Source of the DNA: Neorhizobium populisoli
GTDB taxonomy: Bacteria > Pseudomonadota > Alphaproteobacteria > Rhizobiales > Rhizobiaceae
Length of the DNA stretch: 64,000 bases
Assembly: GCF_019430945.1 (NCBI RefSeq)
Contig: NZ_JAHYCB010000008.1
Span: forward strand, 124,001 to 188,000
Direction of reading: 5' to 3'
The position numbers were made by a program, and so were the translations under genes. The notes under the pieces are model-generated. The model was given only the letters and a program-made list of their open reading frames with translations. It did no database searches and was not told the origin of the DNA. Positions within the stretch are counted from its first letter, which is position 1. Each line of letters opens with the position of its first letter. Below, piece by piece: positions 44,842 through 53,479 of this stretch.

Positions 44842-46584
44842 ATGACCAGTATCCTGACCAATACAGCAGCTTTGGCCGCACTCCAGACTCTCCGTTCCGT
44901 TGGCGGGCAGCTTAATCAAGCGCAGACTCAGATTAGTTCGGGTCTGCGCATTCAAACGGCTACCGACGATGCCGCCTACTGGTCAATCGCGACGACTATG
45001 CGGTCCGACAACGGTTCGATTTCAGCTGTCCAGGATGCTCTTGGGCTGGGAGCTGCGAAGCTCGATGTTGCCTATACCGGGACGAACTCGATCGTCGATG
45101 TTATCAGCGAATTCAGAGCCAAGCTCGTTGCTGCGAAGGACGTAGGCGTCCATCGCGCGAAGATACAGGAAGAACTCGCACAGTTGAACCAGCAGGCCGA
45201 AAGCATCGTGGACGCTTCGACATTTAGCGGGGTTAACTGGCTTCGGACGTTTGCGCCGATCCATTTTATGGATGGCCCAGACCTGACGACATCTCTGGTC
45301 TCGTCATTCACCAGATCGGATAAAGGAAATGTTTCTGTAACTCAGATCCCGATCGACCTGAAGAAAATCTCTATGTTGAATGAAGGCGGCGGAGGTATTC
45401 TTCAAAGAGAAGTTGGATCGCTGGGGGATATCGGCGGATTTAAAGATTCCCATCTGTTGGCGTCAGCGCATAATGGGCACGAGGCACATGCGTTCACCGG
45501 CCCGGCAACGTTCGTCGGATCAGACTTCATTGAGTTTTCGGCCGTTGTCGATGCAATCGACCACACTCTTTTTGGTGGACCTCTAGATCCTGGCGTCACG
45601 TATAACAATATCCGTATCGACAAAGCAGTCGTTGACGCCGCACTCGGTACCACCGATGGCACCGTCCATAATGCCGCTGAAATGCGCAAGGTGCTTCAGA
45701 TGGCTTTCGACAATGCGGGCGTTCCCGCCTGGACTGATACGCCGGCTGGATTTACCCAATTTGGAGAAGCACTGGAATTTGGATCAATGGAAACTCTACC
45801 GAATTTTGGCTCGAGCATTGATCTTTTTGGTTTCACGTCCAACTTCGCAGGTGTTCATCCCGCCGGCTTTGCGCTGGGCCTTGAAGACGCACCCACGCAC
45901 GATCACGATGATATGTTGCCGAAGGCGTCGGTAAATTTCTCACAAGCTTTCGAGATTTCCGGCCGCGCGACAATTACGTTCGACGTGCAGATCGATAACG
46001 GCCCGACACAGCTTGTCACCGTAACGAGAGGAACGGTCAACAATGCCCTTGGGACAAGTGATGGTCGGGTAAAAGATGTCGATGACTTCGCCGCAGTATT
46101 GAACCTGGCCGTCGCGGGCACAGGGCTGATAGCGACATCCGCCGACCCCGAGTTTCCTGGCATCCTGACTTTCAGAGCAGATCCCACGCTTTATCCAGAA
46201 GCCGGAAATAAGGCCGCACATTTTTCGGTGACGAACGTCAAGACAGACCCTCCACAGTTTCTCAAATTCGGGTTGGCCGAGATCGATGTTACAACCGAAA
46301 AATACACAATCGATGAGTATATTGAGGGCATCGACTATATGCTTAAAAAGGCCATAGCGAGCGCATCTATCTTGGGATCGTTAAGCTCGCGTGTCGACAT
46401 GCAATCTGATTTTGCCAGCAGGCTTATGGACAGCCTCGACAGTGGTGTGGGTCGATTGGTCGACGCCGATATGAATGAAGCGTCGACACGGCTCAAAGCG
46501 CTCCAGACCCAAGAACAACTCGCACTTCAATCGCTGCAGATAGCGAACAGCAATGCTGAAAATATTATGCAGCTTTTCAGATAG
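44842..46584 (+). CDS. Flagellin with an enlarged central domain
   Basis: A 580-residue flagellin. The N-terminal D0/D1 part reads SILTNTAALAALQTLRSVGG, QLNQAQTQISSGLRIQTATD and AAYWSIATTMRSDNGSISAV. The C-terminal part, from about residue 485, reads LKKAIASASILGSLSSRVDM, DADMNEASTRLKALQTQEQL and ALQSLQIANSNAENIMQLFR. Both ends have the rhizobial form. Between them, residues about 145-480 are much longer than in the usual 320-430-residue rhizobial flagellins and include repeat-like VTRGTVNNALGTSDGRVKDV and IDKAVVDAALGTTDGTVHNA segments. The product would polymerise into the filament, with the extra domain on the outside. Confidence 0.87.
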   Translation: MTSILTNTAALAALQTLRSVGGQLNQAQTQISSGLRIQTATDDAAYWSIATTMRSDNGSISAVQDALGLGAAKLDVAYTGTNSIVDVISEFRAKLVAAKDVGVHRAKIQEELAQLNQQAESIVDASTFSGVNWLRTFAPIHFMDGPDLTTSLVSSFTRSDKGNVSVTQIPIDLKKISMLNEGGGGILQREVGSLGDIGGFKDSHLLASAHNGHEAHAFTGPATFVGSDFIEFSAVVDAIDHTLFGGPLDPGVTYNNIRIDKAVVDAALGTTDGTVHNAAEMRKVLQMAFDNAGVPAWTDTPAGFTQFGEALEFGSMETLPNFGSSIDLFGFTSNFAGVHPAGFALGLEDAPTHDHDDMLPKASVNFSQAFEISGRATITFDVQIDNGPTQLVTVTRGTVNNALGTSDGRVKDVDDFAAVLNLAVAGTGLIATSADPEFPGILTFRADPTLYPEAGNKAAHFSVTNVKTDPPQFLKFGLAEIDVTTEKYTIDEYIEGIDYMLKKAIASASILGSLSSRVDMQSDFASRLMDSLDSGVGRLVDADMNEASTRLKALQTQEQLALQSLQIANSNAENIMQLFR

Positions 46585-46795
46585 GCGGCGAGATCCGGCG
46601 GACACAAAACGGTTCGGATGCTTGACCACATCTGACGCTCACGCCCGGGCCAAGTCGGTGTAGCGGTTTTGGAGTGAGCGGCTGCGCAAGGAAGACATCC
46701 AGACAAGAGTTGCCGACCAGGTTTCTTCTACTAAAGTCACGAAAGCCTCCAAGAACCCTAAGGTCGGCGTGAGGGTCCGAATGTGATGCGGGGGC

Positions 46796-47958
46796 TAATA
46801 CCAATTGTCATTGAATCTGACGCTCGGGATTCCCAAAGTCCGGCGAATCTGAATCTCTTTTGGAAAAGGGAGGTTTGCGATGGGTTCAGCTATTTCGTTA
46901 CGGGCGGACTTTGATGGGGCCAAGCTGCGGCTTCTGGCGCGGCAGACACATGATGCCGATCAGGCTCGACGGCTCCTGGCGCTTGCCTCGATCTATGATG
47001 GCGGCTCGCGTGGTGACGCCGCTCGGCTTTGCAGCGTCACGGTTCAGATCGTTCGCGACTGGGTCGTCCGCTTCAATGATCGGGGTGCCGACGGCCTGAT
47101 CAATGGCAAGGCTCCGGGCAGGCCTTCGCTGCTGAACGACGAACAACGGGCAGCCTTGGCGCGGGCTATTGAACGCGGCCGACCCCGTTTCTGGATGGGG
47201 TCGTTCGATGGCGTCTGTGCGATCTGGCGCAATGGATTTGGGAGGAGTTCCGGGTCTCGGTGAGCGAGGAGACCTTGGGGCGCGAGGTGCGCGCCATGGG
47301 GTATTGCAAGCTTTCGGCTCGCCCCCGGCATCATGCTCAGGACGCCGAAGCAGTGGAAGCATTTAAAAAAACTTCCCCACCGCAGTGGCAGAAATCGCCG
47401 CCGGCCCCGCCAGAGGCAGGAGGATCGAAATCTGGTATCAGGACGAAGCCCGAATACGTCAAAAAAACAAGATCACGCGACGCTGGGCGAAGCGGGGATC
47501 AAGACCCTCCGCCCCGCACGATCAGCGCACGCGCTCAGCATACATTTTTGGCGCTATCTGCCCAAGGCACGGTAAAGCAGCCGCTCTCGTCATGCCGTGG
47601 TGTGACACCCATGCCATGAACCAGCATCTGATCGAGATATCCCGCAACGTCGCTGACGACGCCCACGCCATCCTCATGATGGATCAGGCCGGGTGGCATA
47701 TGTCCAACAACCTGGCTGTCCCCGAGAACATTACCATCCTGCCATTGCCGCCCAAATCGCCCGAGTTGAACCCTGTCGAAAACATCTGGCAGTTCATGAG
47801 GGAGAACTGGCTCTCTAACCGCGTCTTCAAATCCCACGAGGATATTGTCGATCACTGTTGCTACGCGTGGAGAACCCTGCAAGAGCGGCCATGGAGTATC
47901 ATGTCCATTGGACGACGACAATGGGCGCAAGGGTTCTGATCAATGACGGTTGGTATAA
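46796..47958 (+). mobile_element. IS630-family insertion sequence, complete ends
   Basis: Terminal inverted repeats are visible: TAATACCAATTGTCATTGA at the left (46796 onward) and the complement of TCAATGACGGTTGGTATAA at the right (to 47958), with about 16 of 19 bases matching. TA at both ends fits the TA target preference of this family. It carries one transposase split over three frames. It sits between the flagellin gene and an orphan binding-protein gene. Confidence 0.75.
46880..47939 (+). pseudogene. IS630-family transposase in three frames
   Basis: Frame one (46880-47263) holds the helix-turn-helix part (RGDAARLCSVTVQIVRDWVV). A base has been lost near 47178, after which frame two reads SEETLGREVRAMGYCKLSAR. 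At the run TTTAAAAAAAC (47362-47372) the reading slips by -1 to frame three, which encodes the DDE catalytic part: IEIWYQDEARI, AHAILMMDQAGWH and LPPKSPELNPVENIW. The second change is at a classic slippery run and may be programmed, as in other IS630 members; the first one is a plain mutation. The three acidic residues are all present. Confidence 0.78.
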
Positions 47959-48042
47959 GACACTGCCTAGAAGTTGCTAGACGACGAGTATGTTGCCGAC
48001 CAGAATTCGGGCGCGCGAACGATCTGGGTTATACCTCGACTT

Positions 48043-49056
48043 TCAAAGCCGCGTTTTGAGGTCCAGTCCGACGCCTTTGCAGGAGAAGCGGGTATCAAAT
48101 GCTTTGCTATAGTCGACGTCCGGCTTAAGCAATCTTACCCTTACGAGGTCATCCGCGAATTGTTTATAGCGCTCCGCGGTCATACAGCCAATCCCGTGGC
48201 CGATCGCATCACCACTGTCAACGATGCCGTAGCTCTTGAGTTTATCCAAGGCATATGCGATTTGGCCGTCGGTCATATCAGGGTTGGTCTTCTTAATTAG
48301 CGCATTCGCGGCCGAATTATCTCCATAGAGATAGTTATACCAGCCTTCTATTGAAGCATCGACAAACCTCTGGACCTGATCAGGGTTTGTTTCGATCCGC
48401 TTACGCTGAACCGTTATTGTTGTCGCATACGGCCTGTAGCCAGCGTCGGCGAGTAGAAATATCTGGGGGTCAACTCCGGTGGCTTCCTTGATCTCGTAAG
48501 GCTCGGACGTCACGAGGCCCTGCTGCGCCGAATTCGTATTCGCCAAAAAGAGCGCTGGACTGAAATTATAAGGTCGGAACTGCTCATCACGAAATCCACT
48601 GAAATTCGCCTTCATCCATTGAAAATAAGCACCATAGCCACCTTGTGTCATGAAAATGGTTGGGAGCTTTGCAAGATCGGCAAATCCGTCGACACCGTTG
48701 CCCGGATGCGTCAGAAGCACCTGGGCATTCTTCTGGTAGAATGCTGCGACATCCACGAGCGGAATGTTCTGCTCGACAGCTTCAAGCTGCTCCTGATGGG
48801 TCCCAAGATAAAAATCGAGTTTGTCGGCCAGCAGCAAGGCGCGATTTCGTGTGCCGGGTCCACCCTGCACGATGTCGACGCTCAGGCCGTAGCGCGCGTA
48901 GGTGCCATCGACGATCGCTTGGTAAAAGCCCCCATGATCGGCCTCGGCAAGCCAATCAGTACCAAAACGCACATTTTCGAGTGCGATTGCGGTGTTGCCT
49001 GAGGTTAGAATGCAAAAGAAAGTCGCAACCGCTGAGGAAATTCGCAGATTAAACAT
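48043..49056 (-). CDS. Orphan NMT1/THI5-like substrate-binding protein
   Basis: A 337-residue protein beginning MFNLRISSAVATFFCILTSG, a Sec signal peptide with cleavage near AIA-LENV. The mature part FGTDWLAEADHGGFYQAIVD and GTYARYGLSVDIVQGGPGTR is typical of NitT/TauT binding proteins that bind pyrimidine precursors or similar heterocycles. GHGIGCMTAERYKQFADDLV is near the C terminus. No permease or ATPase gene is next to it; an IS630 element lies downstream and debris upstream. It may serve a transporter elsewhere, or be the survivor of a broken operon. Confidence 0.82.
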   Translation of the reverse strand: MFNLRISSAVATFFCILTSGNTAIALENVRFGTDWLAEADHGGFYQAIVDGTYARYGLSVDIVQGGPGTRNRALLLADKLDFYLGTHQEQLEAVEQNIPLVDVAAFYQKNAQVLLTHPGNGVDGFADLAKLPTIFMTQGGYGAYFQWMKANFSGFRDEQFRPYNFSPALFLANTNSAQQGLVTSEPYEIKEATGVDPQIFLLADAGYRPYATTITVQRKRIETNPDQVQRFVDASIEGWYNYLYGDNSAANALIKKTNPDMTDGQIAYALDKLKSYGIVDSGDAIGHGIGCMTAERYKQFADDLVRVRLLKPDVDYSKAFDTRFSCKGVGLDLKTRL

Positions 49057-49193
49057 GAGAACCGCATGCACAAATTAAGAGAATCGAAGCTCGACATCTT
49101 TATCCGAAAACGATCACGCAAGCCCAGCAATAACGACGTGTACGATTCAAACAAGCCGCTGCCTGTTATAGGATGCGAGCGGCACGGCCACTT

Positions 49194-49232
49194 CTCCTTG
49201 TGGCATCATTGTAGTAGCTGGATGCCTGCTGA
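49194..49232 (+). repeat. Copy 2 of a 39-base imperfect repeat
   Basis: Begins CTCCTTGTGGCATCATTGTA and matches 43262-43300 at about 33 of 39 bases. It ends 6 bases from the premature end of the vapC-like gene (49239), so the toxin appears to have been cut where this repeat begins. Confidence 0.45.
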
Positions 49233-49238
49233 ATCGAT

Positions 49239-49439
49239 CTATGGCGCGACTGTTTCGGCAAGCCGCTTGATCATCTTCGCCGCGCTCGTGAACCCTTTAC
49301 CCGACAATACCATCCGCGCTTCAAATAAGGTGGGCCAGCCGATGATGACGGGCTCGCGCCCTATCAGCGGCCTAAACGTCTCGACCTCCGGCTCGTTCAT
49401 GGACATTGCGATGATAACCGACGTATCGACGGCGATCAT
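49239..49439 (-). pseudogene. VapC-like PIN-domain toxin, C-terminally truncated
   Basis: Begins MIAVDTSVIIAMSMNEPEVE and continues IIGWPTLFEARMVLSG. The first catalytic aspartate (D5) and the early glutamate of PIN-domain RNases are present. The protein stops after 66 residues, where about 130 are normal, so the later acidic residues (the usual D near 95-115) are missing. It should not cleave RNA. The break coincides with a repeat copy (49194-49232). Its ATG overlaps the antitoxin stop as ATGA. Confidence 0.75.
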
Positions 49440-49693
49440 ATGGGCAGACCGTTCTCGTCGTAAAAATCATCGTGGGCGGACGTGGTGCCGGCTGGGATGT
49501 TACGCCGGTCCTCGGCCGCCAGGTCCCAGACCGCGTCCATGGGATAACGAATCTTGTCCTCACGCAGCTCCTGATCATATCGGTCGAGCGCTAGCTCGAC
49601 CAGCCGGTTAATCGGCTGGCCTGTGCGGCGGGCAAGCGCATGGGCCAGATCGCGGGCCTTGGTGCTGCGGATGGAAAGCTGCGGTTCGGACAT
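49436..49693 (-). CDS. VapB-like antitoxin
   Basis: An 85-residue protein beginning MSEPQLSIRSTKARDLAHAL. It is followed by ARRTGQPINRLVELALDRYD, a ribbon-helix-helix DNA-binding domain as in VapB of the Rv0623 type. The C terminus (DDFYDENGLPI) is the usual acidic arm that blocks the PIN active site; in other systems the DENGLP motif is strongly conserved. Although the partner toxin is truncated, the antitoxin frame is intact. The start at 49693 is chosen because the 19 codons before it are hydrophobic and atypical. Confidence 0.82.
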   Translation of the reverse strand: MSEPQLSIRSTKARDLAHALARRTGQPINRLVELALDRYDQELREDKIRYPMDAVWDLAAEDRRNIPAGTTSAHDDFYDENGLPI

Positions 49694-49768
49694 GGTCTTC
49701 CTCAACAAAGTTCTCGTCGGAAATATAGCGATTGCGACAGGAGATAGCAAACAGTCAAGCCAGGATGG

Positions 49769-49803
49769 CTAACCATCGATAAGCAGTACTTATCGATGGT
49801 TAG
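49769..49803 (+). promoter_or_regulatory. Perfect 15-bp palindrome, candidate operator
   Basis: CTAACCATCGATAAG, 5 bases (CAGTA), then CTTATCGATGGTTAG. It lies between the divergent vapB-like gene (start 49693) and the DUF1612/HTH gene (start 49877). Its length, symmetry and place suit an operator for the HTH protein or for the antitoxin. It has no T run, so a terminator is less likely. Confidence 0.6.
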
Positions 49804-49876
49804 ATCACCACCCAACAATCATACCATGTGGCGAACCATAAGATTTAGATAGAGTTCGTTTAAGAAGTCATTTACC

Positions 49877-51013
49877 ATGATTTCAATGGCTTACGATCTC
49901 ACGAAAATCAGCATGACAACCCTGATGCGGCCGGCTTTTGATGCGGCTGTCGCTCTGACCCGTCTCGACGAGCGAATTTCTCGCTCGTCGGTAGGCGCCG
50001 GCTTTCTCGAGCGCCAAAACTTTGCCGACGCCTGTGCCTCACTGTGGATCGACGGCGAGCTGGTCCATCTCGAAGACCTCGTCCTCCACGACGGCACGCG
50101 GGATATTCGCACACCCACCCATGAGCTGACAATCGCCCGCGACGTGCTGCGCACCCGTCGGCGGGTCGCCGGCCAATCCCCGGATTGGGCGCTCTCTGCC
50201 GACGGCATCCGCTCGCTGCGGAAAACCTCGGAGATCGGGTCGGGTGACGGGTACGAGGCGACGACGGCCGGAGTTACTCGGCCGGCGGTCGAGATCGCCG
50301 AAGGGGAGGGCGAAGATGTCGAGGACATCGAAAATCTTCCCGACATCGACTATGGCGCCATCGATGCGGTGCTCGCCCGATCGGAGGCCGCGATCGAAAA
50401 CGCAACTCGGCCCGGGCGGAGTGGCGCCGCGGATAGAGACGCACTGATCTATGATCTCGACTGGGACGAGGATTCCAGGCTCGGCGAATGGCGCGGCGTG
50501 CTGCGCCAGGCCGAACACCTGCCGGCGGTGCTGCAGGCGATCGTCGCCCTCGATGCCTGGAACGAGTTGTCGGTCCTGCAGCACGCCCCCTGGCTCGGCC
50601 GGCTGTTCGCCGCGTCGATTTTGCGACAGGCCGGCATCACCACCAGCGCCCATCTGGCCGCCATCAATCTCGGCCTCAAGACCATTATCGTCGATCGGCG
50701 CCGGCATCGCGATCGCGAGACCCGGCTGCTTGCCATTGCCCACGGTTTTCTGGCGGCTGCCGAGATCGGCATGAAAGAGCATGACCGCCTGGCACTGGCG
50801 AAAACGATGATGGACCGGAAGCTGGAGGGGAGGCGAACCTCTTCAAAACTGCCAGAGCTGGTCGAGTTGGTGATGGCAAAGCCGCTGGTGTCGGCGGGGA
50901 TGGTGGCGAAGACGCTCGAGGTGACGCCGCAGGCGGCGCGGCGGATCGTTTTGGAACTGGGGCTGAGGGAGATGACGGGGAGGGGGAGGTTTCGTGCGTG
51001 GGGGATAATGTGA
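49877..51013 (+). CDS. RHE_PE00001-family DUF1612/HTH protein
   Basis: A 378-residue cytoplasmic protein. The N-terminal part reads LMRPAFDAAVALTRLDERIS and ACASLWIDGELVHLEDLVLH followed by the near-invariant THELTIARDVLRTRR. A variable acidic stretch lies at 130-160. The C-terminal domain holds the helix-turn-helix, KPLVSAGMVAKTLEVTPQAA and RRIVLELGLREMTGRGRFRA. This family is common on rhizobial plasmids and chromosomes, often near mobile genes; its function is unknown to me, and DNA binding is inferred from the last 60 residues. A perfect palindrome lies 74 bases upstream. Confidence 0.83.
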   Translation: MISMAYDLTKISMTTLMRPAFDAAVALTRLDERISRSSVGAGFLERQNFADACASLWIDGELVHLEDLVLHDGTRDIRTPTHELTIARDVLRTRRRVAGQSPDWALSADGIRSLRKTSEIGSGDGYEATTAGVTRPAVEIAEGEGEDVEDIENLPDIDYGAIDAVLARSEAAIENATRPGRSGAADRDALIYDLDWDEDSRLGEWRGVLRQAEHLPAVLQAIVALDAWNELSVLQHAPWLGRLFAASILRQAGITTSAHLAAINLGLKTIIVDRRRHRDRETRLLAIAHGFLAAAEIGMKEHDRLALAKTMMDRKLEGRRTSSKLPELVELVMAKPLVSAGMVAKTLEVTPQAARRIVLELGLREMTGRGRFRAWGIM

Positions 51014-51135
51014 TTAGCGGAAGCGCGACCCAAGAGGAGTAGCAAAGCAGGTTGTGCCGTTGCAGCTCACACGGCATACCTTCTTCGAGGATGTATGCCG
51101 TATTGTAGCTAACTGATTTGGGGGGGGCGGGCGTT

Positions 51136-53337
51136 TTGGACGCTAGTCAGGAGACGATTGACTTCGAAACAAAACGAAGATGGGCTGCCGTCACTGAAAT
51201 TAACTATGTCGTTGTCCTGGAAGACGGTGGGCTTGAGAGTGCCAGCCCCTTTCAAGGGATTTCGAATCGTTTCGACGAACTCGGATGGACACTGCGGCAG
51301 ATTCTCGATCTTCCACCCGATCTGATAAGTCCCGCCTTACCTCCTCAAGGCAAGATCGGCATGCGTGTCACAGGGCGGGGGTGGAATTGGATGCCGTTGA
51401 TGGTATCCGAACTGGAGAAGATAAATATCGGTGAAACAGAACCGTTCTGGGTCGCCATTAGTGGGCATGCCGAGGTCGCAAAGCGAACAAAGCGATGGTG
51501 CTCACGCCAGCGTTTTCCCGTATTTCATATCACAGATGGGTACCTTGGTGACGCACGGCCAGGTGAGGCGAATCGAGAACGAATCAGGCGTCATTTGAGG
51601 AAGGTGCTAGAACACCTCCCTCGATCGTTTCCATCTGCACTTCGTGCGAACCTTGGAGAAATGATCGACGGCTGGCGCGCTGATGAAAACTTCGCGTTGT
51701 CATTCACACCTCGGGCCCATAATTGTACGCTTCCAAATTTATTGACGCTCCAAGCCGTTGGCGCAGACATGAGCGCCGAGATTGGGCTAAATCCTTTGGT
51801 TGGAAATGAAGGAGAGTTCGTTGACGCAATAGAGGAGTCCACTTTGGAGGTCCTCGCGCTGAGAGCGACAGTCGCTGGGATTCCTGCACTCCGAGTTCAA
51901 CCCCAGACGCCCGATATTATTGTCGCTGCGCCCGCAGCCTACTCACACTTTCGCGCGAGAATGCGTCGATCAAGTGATCTACCGCCCGGATTTCGCGAAG
52001 CAATCCAACTGCAGCAGCGTCAGACCGGCTATCGGATGATGATCGAAGGTTTTTCTTTCCCACGCGAATTGATCTTCAGCCCCGGCTGGCAGACCGTGAT
52101 GGCAATTCGAGCGCGGGAACTTCAGCTTCAGACACACGCAATTGCATTGAGAGCGGCATCGACCGTCGCGGCCACCATTCGCCTTCCGAGTGGCGTGAAC
52201 ACATTCCCTGACCTGCGAAACTTCACCAACCACATACGCGGCAAAAGCCGCCCCAATAAGCTCAAGAAGACCATCAGTCTCTTTCAAAAGGTTCAGAGCG
52301 CGTTAATCGAACACTGCAGTGGCGAGCTTCTTGAAAAAATTGCGCTGAGCAGGAGCGGCGTGAAGCTTGTTTCAGACGCGCCGCTGGAGTGGCTCCCTTG
52401 CGGCGGCTTGCCGCTTGGTATCGCCCGTGACGTTTCGCGGATACCGGCGACGCCGGGCAACTTGATGATGATCGAGCTTGTACCACCGCGGCGGATGTTT
52501 CTTGACCCGAGTGCCTTTGAAGAGATCCTCGTTATCTCTTCATTTCGGGAAGACGACCATCTCAAGGATATTCTTCTCCGAGCAGTCGAAGGTGCGGCCC
52601 GAAGAATCCCCGAACATCTACGGATTAAACACGTCAGGGCGCGTGACCGAGCGGAACTGGTCGATGCAATCAATTCTTTTGGAGGAGCTATGGTGATCCT
52701 TGACTGCCATGGCAACCACAATGAGCGAACCGGCGTAGGTACGTTGAGGATCGGAAAAGACGACGTCGATGTTTGGGAACTGAGAGGAACCCTCAGATCG
52801 CCGCCCGTGGTAATCTTGAGCGCTTGCGATACGCACGCCCCGGATCGCACTCATGCAACGGTTGCTAGTGGTTTTCTCTCCTGCGGCGCAAGAGCGGTAC
52901 TCGGCACGTTTCTTCCCATTCGCGGCGACCGGGCCGGGGTGTTTGCCGCCCGCCTAGCGCATCGCGCCTCTTGGTACGTCAGCACGATTGTCGACAAGGT
53001 TGAAATGCCCGTACTTTGGAGTGAGGTCGTTGGCAGCATGATACGCCTCGATTTCCTTGCAGAATTGATCAATCAAGTTCAGCGCAGGCGATTATTGTCC
53101 CAGAAGACGTGGGAAGAGCTTCGATTTGATGTTGATATGATCATTCACTCTCGAGATCCTAACTGGTGGTCGGCAGCCAGTACAAAAATCAAGGAAGTAA
53201 CGAACCTAGCGGACGAGGAATTTGAAGGCTTGGTGTCGTTGGCTATCGGATCTGGAGACAGCGTTCGCTACACGCATCTCGGGAATCCCGAGACAATTTG
53301 TATCACGAATGAAGAAATCCTCGGTGCGTTCGGCTGA
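51136..53337 (+). CDS. CHAT-domain caspase-like protease
   Basis: A protein of 733 residues. The C-terminal third is a CHAT peptidase. Its catalytic histidine is likely H525 (GAMVILDCHGNHNERTGVG) and its cysteine C564 (PPVVILSACDTHAPDRTHAT), followed by the conserved ASGFLSCGARAVLGTFLPI. The first 450 residues show no repeat or known sensor (no TPR or WD), only mixed alpha/beta sequence. CHAT proteases act in bacterial defence by cutting partner proteins when triggered. The TTG at 51136 is preferred because a G-rich ribosome site lies 8 bases upstream; a TTG at 51118 is in frame. A run of eight G lies at 51120-51127. Confidence 0.78.
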   Translation: MDASQETIDFETKRRWAAVTEINYVVVLEDGGLESASPFQGISNRFDELGWTLRQILDLPPDLISPALPPQGKIGMRVTGRGWNWMPLMVSELEKINIGETEPFWVAISGHAEVAKRTKRWCSRQRFPVFHITDGYLGDARPGEANRERIRRHLRKVLEHLPRSFPSALRANLGEMIDGWRADENFALSFTPRAHNCTLPNLLTLQAVGADMSAEIGLNPLVGNEGEFVDAIEESTLEVLALRATVAGIPALRVQPQTPDIIVAAPAAYSHFRARMRRSSDLPPGFREAIQLQQRQTGYRMMIEGFSFPRELIFSPGWQTVMAIRARELQLQTHAIALRAASTVAATIRLPSGVNTFPDLRNFTNHIRGKSRPNKLKKTISLFQKVQSALIEHCSGELLEKIALSRSGVKLVSDAPLEWLPCGGLPLGIARDVSRIPATPGNLMMIELVPPRRMFLDPSAFEEILVISSFREDDHLKDILLRAVEGAARRIPEHLRIKHVRARDRAELVDAINSFGGAMVILDCHGNHNERTGVGTLRIGKDDVDVWELRGTLRSPPVVILSACDTHAPDRTHATVASGFLSCGARAVLGTFLPIRGDRAGVFAARLAHRASWYVSTIVDKVEMPVLWSEVVGSMIRLDFLAELINQVQRRRLLSQKTWEELRFDVDMIIHSRDPNWWSAASTKIKEVTNLADEEFEGLVSLAIGSGDSVRYTHLGNPETICITNEEILGAFG

Positions 53338-53479
53338 AGCGCTTGGCTCTCGAGAATGGTGGCGAATGGTCTCCGGCCAATGCTGATGCTACTTTCCAAC
53401 AGAAAGCCAAGGCGGCGCGGCAGCTCCAGAGGCAAATTTCAGTAGCTAGATAAGCACTTCGTGGGTTAATGATTGCAAC

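Noticed and set aside
49769..49803. Palindrome as a transcription terminator
   Set aside because: It lies upstream of two divergent starts and has no T run, so an operator is more likely.
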